Below are positions 8,775-18,892 of a stretch of DNA of 64,000 nt, in pieces. The DNA comes from an uncultured Moraxella sp. Lineage in GTDB: Bacteria; Pseudomonadota; Gammaproteobacteria; Pseudomonadales; Moraxellaceae. The notes under the pieces were generated by a model. The model was given only the letters and a program-made list of their open reading frames with translations. It made no database searches and had not been told where the DNA came from. The stretch covers positions 1 to 64,000 of the forward strand of contig CALTTE010000002.1 of assembly GCA_943908405.1 (NCBI GenBank), given 5' to 3'. The stretch's first letter is position 1, and every line of letters starts with the position of its first letter. The translations under genes and the position numbers were made by a program.

Positions 8775-9926
8775 ATGCCGACACCCAACCTAAAAAATCC
8801 CAATCACCACCCAACCAGTAACCCTATTACCAAAACATTGCTACTTGAATCACTGCACGATTTAACCACCCTACAACGCAATGACAGAGCGTGGCATATG
8901 CCCATTGTTGCCGCCATTGCGATTAGTTTTCCTGTGTTTTGTGGGGCGTATTTTGGCAAGTTATCCAATGGATTATTAGCCGCTTTAGGGGCGATGGTGA
9001 TTTTAAATTTGCCTTATGTAGGCTCGCTTTTTTATCGTATGGTCGTTGTGCTCACCTGCAGTTTTGCAATGCTTAGCTGCTTTGCCTTTGGGCTGATTGC
9101 CCAAATCGTCCCAGCACTTATTTTGCCAATGGTTGCTTTTATGGTGTTTTGGGTGGCGTTATTTGCTCGTTATTTTGCCTTGCCTGCCCCTGCAGGTGTC
9201 TTTATTTTGGTAGCAGGGTTGGTGGCCCTTTTTATGCCTGTAGATTGGTCGTTCATCCCAACTTTTGTCGGCACATTGGCACTTGGTAGTTTGTTTGCTG
9301 GGGTTTGTGCTTGTGTTTATAGTCTTGTGTTATTATTTATCCAAAAAGAAATCACCCCACGCACCCTAGCGGGCAAAAATCCCGACAGTCTTATTGACAG
9401 TATGATTATGTCAGTTGTGGTTACTTTATCACTGGCGGCGGCACTACTAATGCACTTGCCTCGCCCCTATTGGGTGCCTGTCAGCTGTTATGTGGTTATT
9501 CAAGGTATGACTTTTAGCAGCGTTTGGATAAAACAGCTACATCGTCTCATTGGTACAGTGCTTGGGCTTGGCGTTGTCTGGCTGTTGATGTCGCTTCATC
9601 TGAATGATTGGGGTGTAGCAGCCACTATTTTTTGCTTGGTTGTTACTACCGAAACTTTAATTACTCGCCACTATGCCGCCGCCGTAATGACGCTCACACC
9701 GCTTACTTTGTTAATGGTAGAATATGGTGCTACCAACAATTTACCCTTACAAACATTGATTGCCGCTCGCTTTATTGACAATGTACTTGGCTGCGTTTTT
9801 GCCGTCATTGGGATTTTAATTATGCTGTCGCCCAAATTACGTCGCCACTTACGCCAAGTTCAATATTGGCTTATTCGTCATTTTCATCGCCTAACGGTGG
9901 ATATGGTTTTTGTTGAAAAAAAATAA
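8775..9926 (+). CDS. FUSC-family inner membrane protein
   Basis: 383 residues with about ten hydrophobic segments in two clusters and short charged loops. The second half contains the signature-like stretch RPYWVPVSCYVVIQG followed by WIKQLHRLIGTVLG, typical of the fusaric acid resistance/aromatic acid efflux (FUSC, AaeB-like) family. A membrane transport role is likely, but the substrate is unknown. Canonical AaeB is much longer; this is a single-module form. It starts 159 bp after pabB with no clear terminator between. Confidence 0.75.
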   Translation: MPTPNLKNPNHHPTSNPITKTLLLESLHDLTTLQRNDRAWHMPIVAAIAISFPVFCGAYFGKLSNGLLAALGAMVILNLPYVGSLFYRMVVVLTCSFAMLSCFAFGLIAQIVPALILPMVAFMVFWVALFARYFALPAPAGVFILVAGLVALFMPVDWSFIPTFVGTLALGSLFAGVCACVYSLVLLFIQKEITPRTLAGKNPDSLIDSMIMSVVVTLSLAAALLMHLPRPYWVPVSCYVVIQGMTFSSVWIKQLHRLIGTVLGLGVVWLLMSLHLNDWGVAATIFCLVVTTETLITRHYAAAVMTLTPLTLLMVEYGATNNLPLQTLIAARFIDNVLGCVFAVIGILIMLSPKLRRHLRQVQYWLIRHFHRLTVDMVFVEKK

Positions 9927-9949
9927 TGTCATACGCCCCGTCTATTTTT

Positions 9950-9958
9950 TGTTATAAT
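9950..9958 (+). promoter_or_regulatory. Extended -10 before lgt
   Basis: TGTTATAAT preceded by a T run, 24 bp upstream of the lgt start, with no good -35. Confidence 0.5.
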
Positions 9959-9981
9959 AACTTTTTATCTCAAGGCTAACT

Positions 9982-10857
9982 ATGGCACTCATTCACCCTC
10001 AATTTGACCCTGTAATGTTGCATTTAGGTTCTGTTGAAGTCCATTGGTATGGATTTATGTACCTGCTGGGATTTTTATTTACTTATTTGCTTGCAAGCTA
10101 CCGTGCCAAAAAACGTGGGGATTTTAATGGCGATATGGTTGCTGATATTATTTTCTTTGGTGTGCTTGGGGTGATATTGGGTGGGCGTATCGGCTATGTG
10201 ATCTTGTATAATTGGAATGCATTGCTTGCCAACCCTGTATCTTTATTTAAAATCTGGGAAGGCGGAATGAGTTTTCACGGTGGCTTTGTTGGCGTGATGT
10301 TGGCAATGTGGCTTTTTGCACGCAAATACAAAAAACACCCCTTTACTGTCTTGGACTTTCTCGCCCCTTGCGTTCCTACAGGGCTATTTTTTGGACGAAT
10401 AGGCAATTTTATCAACGGTGAGCTTTGGGGCAGAGTGTCAGATAGTGGTGTATCACACCTAATGTATTTCCCCCAAGCGGTGCGTGCCGATTACGAACTA
10501 CTCACCAACAACTCCGCTCTACTTAGCCTAAGCCAAACCATTGATGGATATAGTTTATTGCCACGTCACCCATCACAGCTGTATCAAGCTGCCACTGAAG
10601 GCATTTTATTGTTTATCATCTTATGGCTATTTAGTGCCAAGCCTCGTCCTCGCTATGCAGTTTCTGCTTTATTTTTGTTAGGCTATGGCATCAGTCGTTT
10701 TATTACCGAATTTTTCCGCCAACCTGATGTCGGCTATCAGCTTTTTATGGGCTGGATGAGCAAAGGTCAGCTTTATAGCACACCGATGATTATTTTTGGG
10801 ATAATTTTAATGATTATTGCCTACAAAAAACCCATTTACGATTGGCAAAAACGCTAG
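9982..10857 (+). CDS. lgt: Prolipoprotein diacylglyceryl transferase
   Basis: An inner membrane enzyme that moves diacylglycerol from phosphatidylglycerol to the lipobox cysteine, the first step in maturing lipoproteins such as those at 4813 and 29692. It has 291 residues with about seven transmembrane segments. Family motifs seen: HWYGFMYLLGF, GGRIGYV, SFHGGFVG, and the Lgt signature GRIGNFINGELWGR near residue 140, followed by RHPSQLYQA. AAGG lies upstream of the ATG. The following gene overlaps its end. Confidence 0.97.
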   Translation: MALIHPQFDPVMLHLGSVEVHWYGFMYLLGFLFTYLLASYRAKKRGDFNGDMVADIIFFGVLGVILGGRIGYVILYNWNALLANPVSLFKIWEGGMSFHGGFVGVMLAMWLFARKYKKHPFTVLDFLAPCVPTGLFFGRIGNFINGELWGRVSDSGVSHLMYFPQAVRADYELLTNNSALLSLSQTIDGYSLLPRHPSQLYQAATEGILLFIILWLFSAKPRPRYAVSALFLLGYGISRFITEFFRQPDVGYQLFMGWMSKGQLYSTPMIIFGIILMIIAYKKPIYDWQKR

Positions 10858-11834
10858 TGTCTTATCTACAAGCCTTTCAACAGCAATACCCAAGCCCCAT
10901 CTTAACTCACCATCATTTACCTGCCATCAAACAGTGGTTAACTCATCTTAACCACTTTATTGATACCATTATTTGCCAAACCGCCGATTTTAAAGCAAGT
11001 TTTGCCCTGCGTAATACTATTATTGAGCAAATTTTAATTCATCTTATGTGCTCTCTAACATTCAATCCCAACCAATTTAGCTTATTGGCACTTGGTGGCT
11101 TTGGACGTGGTGAGCTATTACCTCATTCTGATATTGATATGCTGTTATTGCTTGACCATATTGACTTTAAGACCCAACAAAAATTAGAACAATTGGCAAC
11201 TATCTTATGGGATATTGGCATTACTCCCGCCCTATCCGTTAAAACCCTTAATGATGATGATTGTGCCAAACACTTGACCACCGCTACAAGTTTTTTAGAA
11301 AGTCGCTTGATTATTGGCAATCAACAATGGGGTAATTTGCCTTATAGCTGGCTAAAATCCCATTGGCAAGGCAATCATTTTTTTGATCAAAAAATTGCTG
11401 AACGCCAAATGGACTATCATCGCCAACAACATCAAGCACCGCCCTTCAACACAAATTTCATTGAACCAAATATAAAGACTGATTTCGGCACACTAAGAGA
11501 AATTCACTTATTACTATGGTTAAGTAAATTCTATCTTAACTTACCCCCCACCGCTCATCTAGCCGAATTACATCACATTGGCTTGTTAAATCAGCAAGAA
11601 TATTGGACACTAAATCAAGCATTAAAATTTTTTTGGTTAATACGTCATCAATTACATACAGTAAGCAAACAAAACAACAATCAACTAAGTCTTAATATTC
11701 AACCTATCATCGCCCACCGCCTTAAAACCACAACCAATCAACTGATAAAAGACCATCAAAAATACTCAAATCACGTCTTTTCTTTATTTTTGATACTCAT
11801 TTCACGTTTAAAATCTTTTATAACAAATACTTAA
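10842..11834 (+). CDS. Truncated GlnD-like nucleotidyltransferase
   Basis: The first 330 residues align with the nucleotidyltransferase and adjoining helical region of GlnD, the PII uridylyl-transferase/removing enzyme: GGFGRGELLPHSDIDMLLLL keeps the GG...DxD nucleotide-binding site. The HD phosphohydrolase domain and both ACT domains of the normal ~850-900 residue protein are absent, and the 124 bp after the stop contain no remnant of them. Downstream conserved positions are altered: E. coli DIKSSPGGLRD corresponds to NIKTDFGTLRE here. The start is TTG 10842, or GTG 10857 overlapping the lgt stop as TAGTG. It is either a relic or a repurposed nucleotidyltransferase. Confidence 0.75.
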   Translation: MAKTLVSYLQAFQQQYPSPILTHHHLPAIKQWLTHLNHFIDTIICQTADFKASFALRNTIIEQILIHLMCSLTFNPNQFSLLALGGFGRGELLPHSDIDMLLLLDHIDFKTQQKLEQLATILWDIGITPALSVKTLNDDDCAKHLTTATSFLESRLIIGNQQWGNLPYSWLKSHWQGNHFFDQKIAERQMDYHRQQHQAPPFNTNFIEPNIKTDFGTLREIHLLLWLSKFYLNLPPTAHLAELHHIGLLNQQEYWTLNQALKFFWLIRHQLHTVSKQNNNQLSLNIQPIIAHRLKTTTNQLIKDHQKYSNHVFSLFLILISRLKSFITNT

Positions 11835-11905
11835 AACAATTAAGACCAATCATAAATTTGCGACCAATAATTTTAAATACACCCACTTAATCCATAATCA
11901 ATCCA

Positions 11906-11941
11906 TAAAAAAACACAGGGCTTATGCTCTGTGTTTTTATT
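11906..11941. terminator. Bidirectional terminator between GlnD-like gene and rplQ
   Basis: AAAAACACAG and CTGTGTTTTT flank a short GC/GC inner pairing. T tracts exist in both directions, serving the plus-strand GlnD-like gene and the minus-strand alpha operon. Confidence 0.9.
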
Positions 11942-11958
11942 TGTTTTTACCGCCTAAA

Positions 11959-12318
11959 CTACGGTCTATCAACCAGCTCAACATATGCCATTGGAGCATT
12001 ATCGCCATCACGAAAACCGCATTTAATGATACGCAAATAACCGCCTGAACGATTCTTATAACGTGGAGCAATCTCACTAAATAACTTACCTACGGTCGCT
12101 TTATTGCGAGTACGATTGAAAGCCAAACGACGATTAGCAACACTATCTTCTTTTGCTAACGTAATTAGCGGTTCTGCTACTCGGCGTAACTCTTTTGCCT
12201 TAGGCAATGTTGTTTTAATTAATTCATGTTCAAACAATGAATTCGCCATATTTTGAAACATTGCTTTACGATGGCTACTGGTGCGACCCAGTTTTAGCCC
12301 ACTTTTACGATGTCGCAT
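11959..12318 (-). CDS. rplQ: 50S ribosomal protein L17
   Basis: 119 residues beginning [20 protein letters not shown], the conserved L17 start. It lies near the exit tunnel of the large subunit. It is the last gene of the alpha operon, 16 bp after rpoA, and is followed by the terminator at 11906-11941. Confidence 0.98.
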   Translation of the reverse strand: MRHRKSGLKLGRTSSHRKAMFQNMANSLFEHELIKTTLPKAKELRRVAEPLITLAKEDSVANRRLAFNRTRNKATVGKLFSEIAPRYKNRSGGYLRIIKCGFRDGDNAPMAYVELVDRP

Positions 12319-12334
12319 AATAAATCCTTAATAA

Positions 12335-13342
12335 TTAACGGCTACGGTAAGAAAAACGGTCATCAACACGCAAATCAGATGGTGGCCAGTTATCTAAATT
12401 TTTACCAAGTTCCAGCCCTTTTGATGCAAGTACATCTTTAATTTCTGTTAATGATTTTTTACCCAAATTTGGTGTTTTTAACAATTCTGTTTCCGAACGT
12501 TGCACCAAATCACCAATATAATAAATGTTTTCAGCTTTCAAACAGTTTGCTGAACGAACCGTTAGCTCAAGATCATCAACTGGACGAAGCAATACAGGGT
12601 CAATCTCTTCTTTTTGTTTGTACTCTGGCTGCGGTGCAACACCAGCCTCTAAATCAACGAACACTGTAATTTGTTGCTGCAAAATTGTTGCTGCACGCCG
12701 AATTGCTTCTTCTGGGTCAATCGTGCCATTAGTTTCAAGCTCAATTACCAACCTATCTAAATCAGTACGTTGTTCTACACGAGCATTTTCAACCTCATAA
12801 GCAACACGCAATATTGGGCTAAAGCTTGCATCCAACTTGAGTCGACCAATTATTTTTGAATTGGCATCTTCACGACGTTGACTAGCTGGTTCATAACCAC
12901 GCCCCCTTACAACACGCAAACGCATTTTTAAATAGCCACGCTCACTTAATGTACCAAGAACCAATTCTGGATTGGCAATCTCCACATTGTGTGGCAATTC
13001 AAGGTCAGATGCTTTAATAACACCCTCACCTTTTTTGTCTAGCGTTAAATATGCTTCGTCTTGATCGTGCAACACAATCGCCAGTCGCTTTAAATTCAAC
13101 AACAACTCAAGAACGTCTTCTTGTAAGCCTTCTAAAGTGGAGTACTCGTGATCGACGCCCTCAATTTCAGCCTCAACTACAGCTGCACCAGATAGCGATG
13201 ACAACAAAATACGCCGCAAGGCATTCCCTAAGGTATGCCCAAAGCCACGTTCTAACGGCTCGAGTGTGACTTTTGCAGTTGTTCCATCCACCGTATGAAC
13301 ATTAATTGTATTCGGTGTTAGAAACTCTATCGCATTGGTCAT
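12335..13342 (-). CDS. rpoA: RNA polymerase alpha subunit
   Basis: 335 residues. The N-terminal dimerisation domain ([16 protein letters not shown] near residue 33) and the C-terminal helix-hairpin-helix domain ([21 protein letters not shown], then [16 protein letters not shown]) that contacts UP elements and activators are both complete. It sits between rpsD and rplQ, as in most bacteria, so polymerase supply is coupled to ribosomal protein expression. Confidence 0.98.
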   Translation of the reverse strand: MTNAIEFLTPNTINVHTVDGTTAKVTLEPLERGFGHTLGNALRRILLSSLSGAAVVEAEIEGVDHEYSTLEGLQEDVLELLLNLKRLAIVLHDQDEAYLTLDKKGEGVIKASDLELPHNVEIANPELVLGTLSERGYLKMRLRVVRGRGYEPASQRREDANSKIIGRLKLDASFSPILRVAYEVENARVEQRTDLDRLVIELETNGTIDPEEAIRRAATILQQQITVFVDLEAGVAPQPEYKQKEEIDPVLLRPVDDLELTVRSANCLKAENIYYIGDLVQRSETELLKTPNLGKKSLTEIKDVLASKGLELGKNLDNWPPSDLRVDDRFSYRSR

Positions 13343-13369
13343 AATGTCACCTCGATGAAATTGGATTAT

Positions 13370-14011
13370 TTATTTAGAATACAGCTCAACAATTAAGCTT
13401 TCATTGATTTCGGCAGGCAAATCACTGCGGTCAGGTGCGGTTTTAAAAACTCCCTGTAATTTGCTGTGATCGACCTCTAACCACTCAGGAATGCCACGTT
13501 GAGTTGCAAGTTCAATCGCATTTTTAATACGCAACTGCTCTTTGGAATTTTCGTGAACTGCGATAACATCGCCATCTTGCACTTGAATTGATGGAATATT
13601 AACACGCACAAATTCATCACGACCAGCCTTTTTGAGCAAAATCGCTCTATGACTAACCAACTGACGTGCTTCTGCTCTTGTTGCACCAAAACCCAAACGA
13701 TAAACAACATTGTCCAAACGACGCTCTAACATTACAAGCAAATTTTCACCAGTTGCCCCTCGCATACGAGCTGCTTCTTTGTAATAGTTAGAGAATTGAC
13801 GTTCTAATACGCCATACATACGCTTGACTTTTTGCTTTTCACGCAATTGCAATGCATATTCTGAAGATTTGCTATTGCTATTACCGTGCTGACCAGGTGT
13901 ACGACCTGATTTTTTTGTCTTAACATCATACGCCTTAACGCCTGACTTTAATTGTAAATCAGTACCTTCACGGCGAGATAATTTTAATTTTGGACCAATA
14001 TAACGGGCCAT
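13370..14011 (-). CDS. rpsD: 30S ribosomal protein S4
   Basis: 213 residues, starting [19 protein letters not shown]. The S4 RNA-binding domain is recognisable ([28 protein letters not shown]). It initiates small-subunit assembly on the 5' domain of 16S rRNA. In E. coli S4 represses the alpha operon by binding the rpsM leader. The leader here is only about 35 nt from the predicted start site, so conservation of that control is doubtful. Confidence 0.98.
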   Translation of the reverse strand: MARYIGPKLKLSRREGTDLQLKSGVKAYDVKTKKSGRTPGQHGNSNSKSSEYALQLREKQKVKRMYGVLERQFSNYYKEAARMRGATGENLLVMLERRLDNVVYRLGFGATRAEARQLVSHRAILLKKAGRDEFVRVNIPSIQVQDGDVIAVHENSKEQLRIKNAIELATQRGIPEWLEVDHSKLQGVFKTAPDRSDLPAEINESLIVELYSK

Positions 14012-14023
14012 AAGTCTTTCTCC

Positions 14024-14413
14024 TTATACACGGCGCTTTTTCGGTGGTCGGCAACCATTGTGTGGAATAGGGGTAACATCGCTAATGCTGTTAATTTTAT
14101 AACCCAATGCTCCCAATGCTCTTACCGCAGACTCACGACCTGGTCCTGGTCCTTTGACCAGCACATCAATATTTTTCAACCCATACTCCTGTGCTGTTTT
14201 TCCAGCAACTTCAGCAGCAACCTGTGCTGCAAAAGGGGTTGATTTACGTGAACCACGGAAGCCCTGTCCACCTGAAGTGGCCCAAGCCAATGCATTGCCT
14301 TGACGATCGGTAATCGTTACAATGGTGTTATTAAAAGACGCATGAATATGAGCGATACCCTCTGATATCGAACGGCGAGCCACTTTTTTACGGCTACGGG
14401 TGTCTTTTGCCAT
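14024..14413 (-). CDS. rpsK: 30S ribosomal protein S11
   Basis: 129 residues with the family core [21 protein letters not shown] and the C-terminal [15 protein letters not shown]. It is part of the platform near the mRNA exit. Third gene from the distal end of the alpha operon, 12 bp before rpsD. Confidence 0.98.
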   Translation of the reverse strand: MAKDTRSRKKVARRSISEGIAHIHASFNNTIVTITDRQGNALAWATSGGQGFRGSRKSTPFAAQVAAEVAGKTAQEYGLKNIDVLVKGPGPGRESAVRALGALGYKINSISDVTPIPHNGCRPPKKRRV

Positions 14414-14433
14414 CTTTTAGCTTCCTAAGTTAG

Positions 14434-14790
14434 TTACTTTTTAATTGCTTTACGCGGACCCTTACGAGTACGTGCATTTGTTTTTGTGCGTTGGCCATTA
14501 ACAGGCAAACCACGACGGTGGCGTAAACCACGGTAGCACCCCAAATCAACCAAACGCTTGATATTCATAGAAATTTCACGACGAAGGTCTCCCTCTGTTG
14601 TATAATTTCCTATTTCTGCACGGATAGTATCCAGCTGTACGTCATCTAATTGACCAATTTTTGTCGTAGGCTCGATGCCAACTTTTGCTAAAATTTCTTT
14701 AGCTGTTGTACGCCCTATACCAAAAATATAAGTCAAAGAAATAACAGCGTGTTTATTATCCGGAATATTTACACCGGCAATACGAGCCAT
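14434..14790 (-). CDS. rpsM: 30S ribosomal protein S13
   Basis: I take ATG 14790 ([19 protein letters not shown]) as start because AGGAGAAGAAA lies directly before it and all S13 proteins begin there. The in-frame upstream extension to 14883 runs through the promoter. The 118-residue protein carries the conserved [11 protein letters not shown] and C-terminal [19 protein letters not shown]. It forms part of the head of the 30S subunit and contacts P-site tRNA. Confidence 0.97.
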   Translation of the reverse strand: MARIAGVNIPDNKHAVISLTYIFGIGRTTAKEILAKVGIEPTTKIGQLDDVQLDTIRAEIGNYTTEGDLRREISMNIKRLVDLGCYRGLRHRRGLPVNGQRTKTNARTRKGPRKAIKK

Positions 14791-14830
14791 TTTCTTCTCC
14801 TGATTAGCAAAATTACCAAACAATTTTCCG

Positions 14831-14858
14831 ATTATAACATAATAACCTAATAATTCAA
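14831..14858 (-). promoter_or_regulatory. Alpha operon promoter before rpsM
   Basis: On the minus strand TTGAAT (14858-14853) and TATAAT (14836-14831) are 16 bp apart, with an extended TGT before the -10. The transcript would begin about 35 nt before rpsM. It separates the alpha operon from secY in the place where rpmJ usually sits. Confidence 0.75.
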
Positions 14859-14997
14859 GTATTTTATCGGTTAGGTTTGGCATTACTTTTGTTTTGGTTC
14901 AATTAAATAATACCAAAACTTTTATCTTACAATGCCCAATTGTACACAAGCACTGCAATTCTTATATTGATCATTAAATATTTTTTAACACTTTATA

Positions 14998-16320
14998 TCA
15001 AATAAGCTTTTGATCGTGATATTGATGACTCATTAAATGAGCCTGAATTTGTGAAATAAAATCCATAATTACGACCACCATAATTAACAATGACGCTCCG
15101 CCCAATTGAAATGGCACACCAAATGATGACTGAGCAACCATAGGCATTAAGCAAATAACCGTCATATACATCGCACCGATAAATGTCAAACGATTCAATA
15201 CAAAGTCTAAATATCTCTGTGTATTATAACCCGGTCTAATGCCAGGGACGTAAGCACCACTTTTTTTAAGATTTTCCGACACTTCTCTGGGTGAAAATAC
15301 AAGTGCCGTATAAAAATAACAAAAAAAGATAATCATCACTGCAAACAACATTAAATACAACGGTCTACCTGGCGACAATATCAAAGCAATATTTTGAAAA
15401 AACGCTTGTGTTGGCGTTGGGTTGGTTGCTGATGCCGCCCATTGCCCCAAACTGGCTGGTACAAGCAATAAAGAGCTTGCAAAAATTGCTGGAATTACCC
15501 CTGCCATATTAATCTTAAGCGGCAAATGAGACTGCTGCTGAGCATAAATTTTACGCCCTTCTTGTTGTTTTTGAGCATAATTAACAGGTATGCGTCTTTG
15601 TGCTCGCTCGATATAAACAATGCCAGCCGTTACCAATAAAGCAATAATTGCGAAAATAAAAACAATAATTAAATCAGAGCCAGAACCATAACGTTCATAA
15701 ATACCCGCTACCATACCTGGCATACCTGATACAATACTTGCAAAAATTAGCATTGATATGCCATTGCCAACACCACGTTCTGTGATTTGTTCACCCAACC
15801 ACATTAAAAACATTGCTCCAGCAACCAATGACGTTACCGCAGGTACATAAAAAGATAGTCCAATAGTCAATGTCAGCCCTTGACTGATTAGTCCTGTAGA
15901 CATAACCACTGCTTGCACAAAAGCCAAAGCTAAAGTACCTTGGCGTGTGTATTTATTTAATGTTCGTCTTCCAGACTCACCTTCTTTTTTTAAGGCTTCA
16001 AATGAAGGCAATACCGCTGACATCATCTGAACAACAATAGATGCAGAGATATAAGGCATAATCCCAAGTGCCATAATAGACATACGTTCTAATGCACCAC
16101 CAGAAAACATATTAAACATACCTAATATGGTATTCTGGCTACCATCAAAAAACTGAGCAAGACTAATAGGATTGATGCCAGGAACAGGAATATGTGAACC
16201 CAAACGGTAAACAACTAAAGCACCCAACAAAAATAGCATACGTTGCCATAGTTCATCGTATTTACGAATGAAAGCCAAAGGACTTATTGTTACGCTACTT
16301 GAAGTTGAATACTTATTCAC
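14998..16320 (-). CDS. secY: Preprotein translocase subunit SecY
   Basis: 440 residues with ten transmembrane segments. It is the central channel of the SecYEG translocon. Signature stretches include FGSDLRRIS-equivalent MFSGGALERMSIMALGIMPYISASI (quoted only in part in other families), the cytoplasmic loops QQEGRKIYAQQ and GIRPGYNTQRYLD, and the plug region after VPGINP. It starts two bases after the rplO stop and is the last gene of the spc operon. Confidence 0.98.
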   Translation of the reverse strand: MNKYSTSSSVTISPLAFIRKYDELWQRMLFLLGALVVYRLGSHIPVPGINPISLAQFFDGSQNTILGMFNMFSGGALERMSIMALGIMPYISASIVVQMMSAVLPSFEALKKEGESGRRTLNKYTRQGTLALAFVQAVVMSTGLISQGLTLTIGLSFYVPAVTSLVAGAMFLMWLGEQITERGVGNGISMLIFASIVSGMPGMVAGIYERYGSGSDLIIVFIFAIIALLVTAGIVYIERAQRRIPVNYAQKQQEGRKIYAQQQSHLPLKINMAGVIPAIFASSLLLVPASLGQWAASATNPTPTQAFFQNIALILSPGRPLYLMLFAVMIIFFCYFYTALVFSPREVSENLKKSGAYVPGIRPGYNTQRYLDFVLNRLTFIGAMYMTVICLMPMVAQSSFGVPFQLGGASLLIMVVVIMDFISQIQAHLMSHQYHDQKLI

Positions 16321-16322
16321 TA

Positions 16323-16763
16323 TTATTCCTCAACGTTACCGCCAAGTGATTCTATAGCAACTTTAGCACCTTTAGTAACCTTAACACCTTTAAAGGTTAA
16401 TTTACGAGTCAATTCGCCAGATTGAATAATCTTAGCTCGCTTCATATCACCACGAATAATATTGGCAGCTTTTAACGTATCCAAGCTTACCACATCGCCT
16501 TCAATTTTATTAAGCTCAGACAAACGAACTTCAGCCGTTACCATCGACAGCTTGCTTGTAAAACCAAACTTAGGCAAACGACGATAAATCGGCATTTGAC
16601 CGCCTTCAAAACCAGCTGAAATACTAGAGCCAGAACGAGAGGTTTGCCCTTTTATACCACGACCACCTGTTTTTCCAAGACCTGAACCAATACCTCGACC
16701 ACGTCTAAGAGATTTTTTCTTGGCCCCAAGTGCTGGAGACAATTCATTTAATTTTAATCCCAT
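16323..16763 (-). CDS. rplO: 50S ribosomal protein L15
   Basis: 146 residues with the Gly/Arg-rich N-terminal extension ([20 protein letters not shown]) that threads into 23S rRNA, and the conserved [17 protein letters not shown]. Its start overlaps the rpmD stop by one base (TAATG), which suggests translational coupling. Confidence 0.98.
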   Translation of the reverse strand: MGLKLNELSPALGAKKKSLRRGRGIGSGLGKTGGRGIKGQTSRSGSSISAGFEGGQMPIYRRLPKFGFTSKLSMVTAEVRLSELNKIEGDVVSLDTLKAANIIRGDMKRAKIIQSGELTRKLTFKGVKVTKGAKVAIESLGGNVEE

Positions 16764-16942
16764 TACACTTCCTCCACTTTAATCATGTAATTAACACGAT
16801 TAATCATACCACGATTTGAAGGGGTATCTTCAACCTCAACACTATGACCAATACGACGTAACCCAAGACCTTTCAAGCAAGCCTTATGGCTTTTTAAGCG
16901 ATGTGAACTTGATTTAATTTGAGAAACTTTTATCATTTTCAT
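16763..16942 (-). CDS. rpmD: 50S ribosomal protein L30
   Basis: A small protein of about 59 residues ([16 protein letters not shown]... [17 protein letters not shown]). Three in-frame ATGs compete. ATG 16942 has AAGGTGA at suitable distance, while ATG 16948 is too close to it. It lies between rpsE and rplO, as is standard. Confidence 0.95.
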   Translation of the reverse strand: MKMIKVSQIKSSSHRLKSHKACLKGLGLRRIGHSVEVEDTPSNRGMINRVNYMIKVEEV

Positions 16943-16957
16943 TATCATTCACCTTGA

Positions 16958-17455
16958 TTAGCCTAAAATTTCATCAACCGTTTTACCGCGTTTAGCAGCA
17001 ACCGACTCTGGTGACGACATATCACGCAAACCCTTAAATGTTGCTTGAACAACATTAGCTGCATTCGTTGAACCATAGCATTTTGCCAAAACGTCTTGAA
17101 CCCCTGCAACTTCCAATACTGCACGCATCGCACCCCCTGCAATAACACCTGTACCTTCAGATGCTGGCTGCATATATACTTTAGATGCGCCATGTCTTGC
17201 GTTAATAGGATGCTGCAAAGTTGCCCCATTCAAGTCAACAGTAATCATATTACGTTTGGCAGCTTCTAACGCTTTTTGAATAGCCGCTGGTACTTCACGG
17301 GCTTTACCACGCCCAAAACCAACACGTCCATTGCCATCACCAACAACAGTTAACGCAGTAAAAGAAAAAATACGACCGCCTTTTACCACCTTAGCAACAC
17401 GATTAACTGCGACTAGTTTTTCTACCAAACCATCTGTTTGTTCTACTTTTGCCAT
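16958..17455 (-). CDS. rpsE: 30S ribosomal protein S5
   Basis: 165 residues. The N-terminal double-stranded RNA-binding fold includes [17 protein letters not shown] and [16 protein letters not shown], and the C-terminal part includes [19 protein letters not shown]. It contributes to decoding accuracy and mRNA entry. Two bases separate it from rplR. Confidence 0.98.
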   Translation of the reverse strand: MAKVEQTDGLVEKLVAVNRVAKVVKGGRIFSFTALTVVGDGNGRVGFGRGKAREVPAAIQKALEAAKRNMITVDLNGATLQHPINARHGASKVYMQPASEGTGVIAGGAMRAVLEVAGVQDVLAKCYGSTNAANVVQATFKGLRDMSSPESVAAKRGKTVDEILG

Positions 17456-17457
17456 AA

Positions 17458-17808
17458 TTAAAACTCCAAGCCATTTTCACGAGCAGCTTCTGCCAAAGCT
17501 TTCACTCTACCATGATACTTAAAACCGCTACGATCAAAAGCTACCTTTGTGACACCGATAGCTTTCGCACGCTCAGCAATCAGTTTTCCAACCGAGCTTG
17601 CAGCTTCAATATTACCAGTAGTACCCGAACGCAAAGAACTATCTAAAGTAGATGCCTGTGCTAGCACTTGACCACCTGTAGCAGAGATGACTTGTGCATA
17701 AATGTGTCTTGGTGTACGAGTTACCGTTAATCGATTAACACCTAAATGACGAATATGAGCTCGAGTTTTCTTTGCACGACGTAAACGTGCTTCTTTTTTA
17801 TCCAACAT
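17458..17808 (-). CDS. rplR: 50S ribosomal protein L18
   Basis: 116 residues, starting [20 protein letters not shown]. It binds 5S rRNA with L5 and L25. The conserved C-terminal block [24 protein letters not shown] is intact. Confidence 0.98.
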   Translation of the reverse strand: MLDKKEARLRRAKKTRAHIRHLGVNRLTVTRTPRHIYAQVISATGGQVLAQASTLDSSLRSGTTGNIEAASSVGKLIAERAKAIGVTKVAFDRSGFKYHGRVKALAEAARENGLEF

Positions 17809-17821
17809 AACTTACCCAACC

Positions 17822-18355
17822 TTATTTTTTCTTAGCCTCTTTACGAAGAATCACTTCATCGCTATAGCGAACCCCTTTACCCTTATAAGGCTCTGGTGGA
17901 CGGAAACTACGAATATTAGCTGCTGCTTGACCTAGTTTTTGCTTATCGCTTGACTTAAGCACAATTTCAGTTTGACTGGCATTTTCAGCAGAAACGCCCT
18001 CAGGTAAGGTATATTCAATTGGATGAGAATATCCCAAATTCAAAGTTACCTTATTGCCAGCTACTTGAGCACGATAACCAACACCAATTAACTGTAAGCG
18101 ACGCTCAAAACCATCAGTTACACCTTTAACAAGGTTGTTTAATAACGCACGCACAGTACCAGCATGCATCCAAGCTTCTTTTGAATCAACTTTAGGTGAT
18201 ACCACCAACTCGTTTTCTTCTTGTTTAAGCTCGACCAAATCATGCAGGTGCAAGGACATTTTTCCATTCTTGCCATTGACTTCAACCTGCCGATCGTTCA
18301 AAGTAACACTAACACCATCTGGCAAGGTTACTGGGGCTTTAGCCACACGAGACAT
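17822..18355 (-). CDS. rplF: 50S ribosomal protein L6
   Basis: 177 residues in the usual two L6 repeats; the signature near the C terminus ([13 protein letters not shown]) is present. It lies near the sarcin-ricin region of 23S rRNA. A 128-bp gap separates it from rpsH upstream, unusually long for this operon. Confidence 0.98.
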   Translation of the reverse strand: MSRVAKAPVTLPDGVSVTLNDRQVEVNGKNGKMSLHLHDLVELKQEENELVVSPKVDSKEAWMHAGTVRALLNNLVKGVTDGFERRLQLIGVGYRAQVAGNKVTLNLGYSHPIEYTLPEGVSAENASQTEIVLKSSDKQKLGQAAANIRSFRPPEPYKGKGVRYSDEVILRKEAKKK

Positions 18356-18431
18356 ACAAATTCCTTAATCTGATAAAATCAAAATAGTAAAAATCTTGAT
18401 TACGATAAAAATACTTTTTAAAAAACTATCT

Positions 18432-18475
18432 ATAATAGCACAAAAACAACCCTACAATAAAACAAGGATTGTTTT
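18432..18475 (-). promoter_or_regulatory. Hairpin and possible internal promoter, rpsH-rplF gap
   Basis: On the minus strand AAAACAATCC pairs with GGGTTGTTTT (one G-T pair) around a 13-nt loop, followed by TTTTGTGC and then TGCTATTAT, an extended -10-like sequence. Together they could trim and restart transcription between rpsH and rplF. The -35 is poor. Confidence 0.35.
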
Positions 18476-18483
18476 ATACTTAC

Positions 18484-18882
18484 TTAAGAAACCAAGGCAA
18501 TAATTTCGCCACCAATACCTTTTTGACGAGCAATACGATCGCTCATAATGCCTTTACTTGTTGATACTATGGCAACACCTAGACCTTGTTTAACACTTGG
18601 AATATCATCTTTGCTACGATATTGACGCAATCCAGGTCTACTATAACGCTTGATTTCTTCAATAACACCTTTGCCTTGATAGTATTTAAGCTCAATTGAC
18701 AATATCTTTTTGCCTTTTTCGCCCTCTACGATCTCAGCAGAAGTTAAATAACCTTCTTTAACCAATAAATCGGCAATTGCATAACGTAATTTTGAACTTG
18801 GCATATCAACCGATGGTTTATTTCTTGCTTGTGCGTTGCGGATACGGGTTAGCATATCAGCAACAGGATCTTGCATACTCAT
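18484..18882 (-). CDS. rpsH: 30S ribosomal protein S8
   Basis: 132 residues, beginning [18 protein letters not shown], with the conserved C-terminal [22 protein letters not shown]. It is a primary 16S rRNA-binding protein. In E. coli it represses the spc operon by binding mRNA near rplE; no attempt was made here to fold an equivalent site. Confidence 0.98.
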   Translation of the reverse strand: MSMQDPVADMLTRIRNAQARNKPSVDMPSSKLRYAIADLLVKEGYLTSAEIVEGEKGKKILSIELKYYQGKGVIEEIKRYSRPGLRQYRSKDDIPSVKQGLGVAIVSTSKGIMSDRIARQKGIGGEIIALVS

Positions 18883-18892
18883 AATCTACCCC

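Noticed and set aside
14891..14919. GTTTTGGT/ACCAAAAC inverted repeat after secY as terminator
   Set aside because: On the minus strand the stem is followed by A residues rather than a T tract, so it is not a convincing secY terminator.
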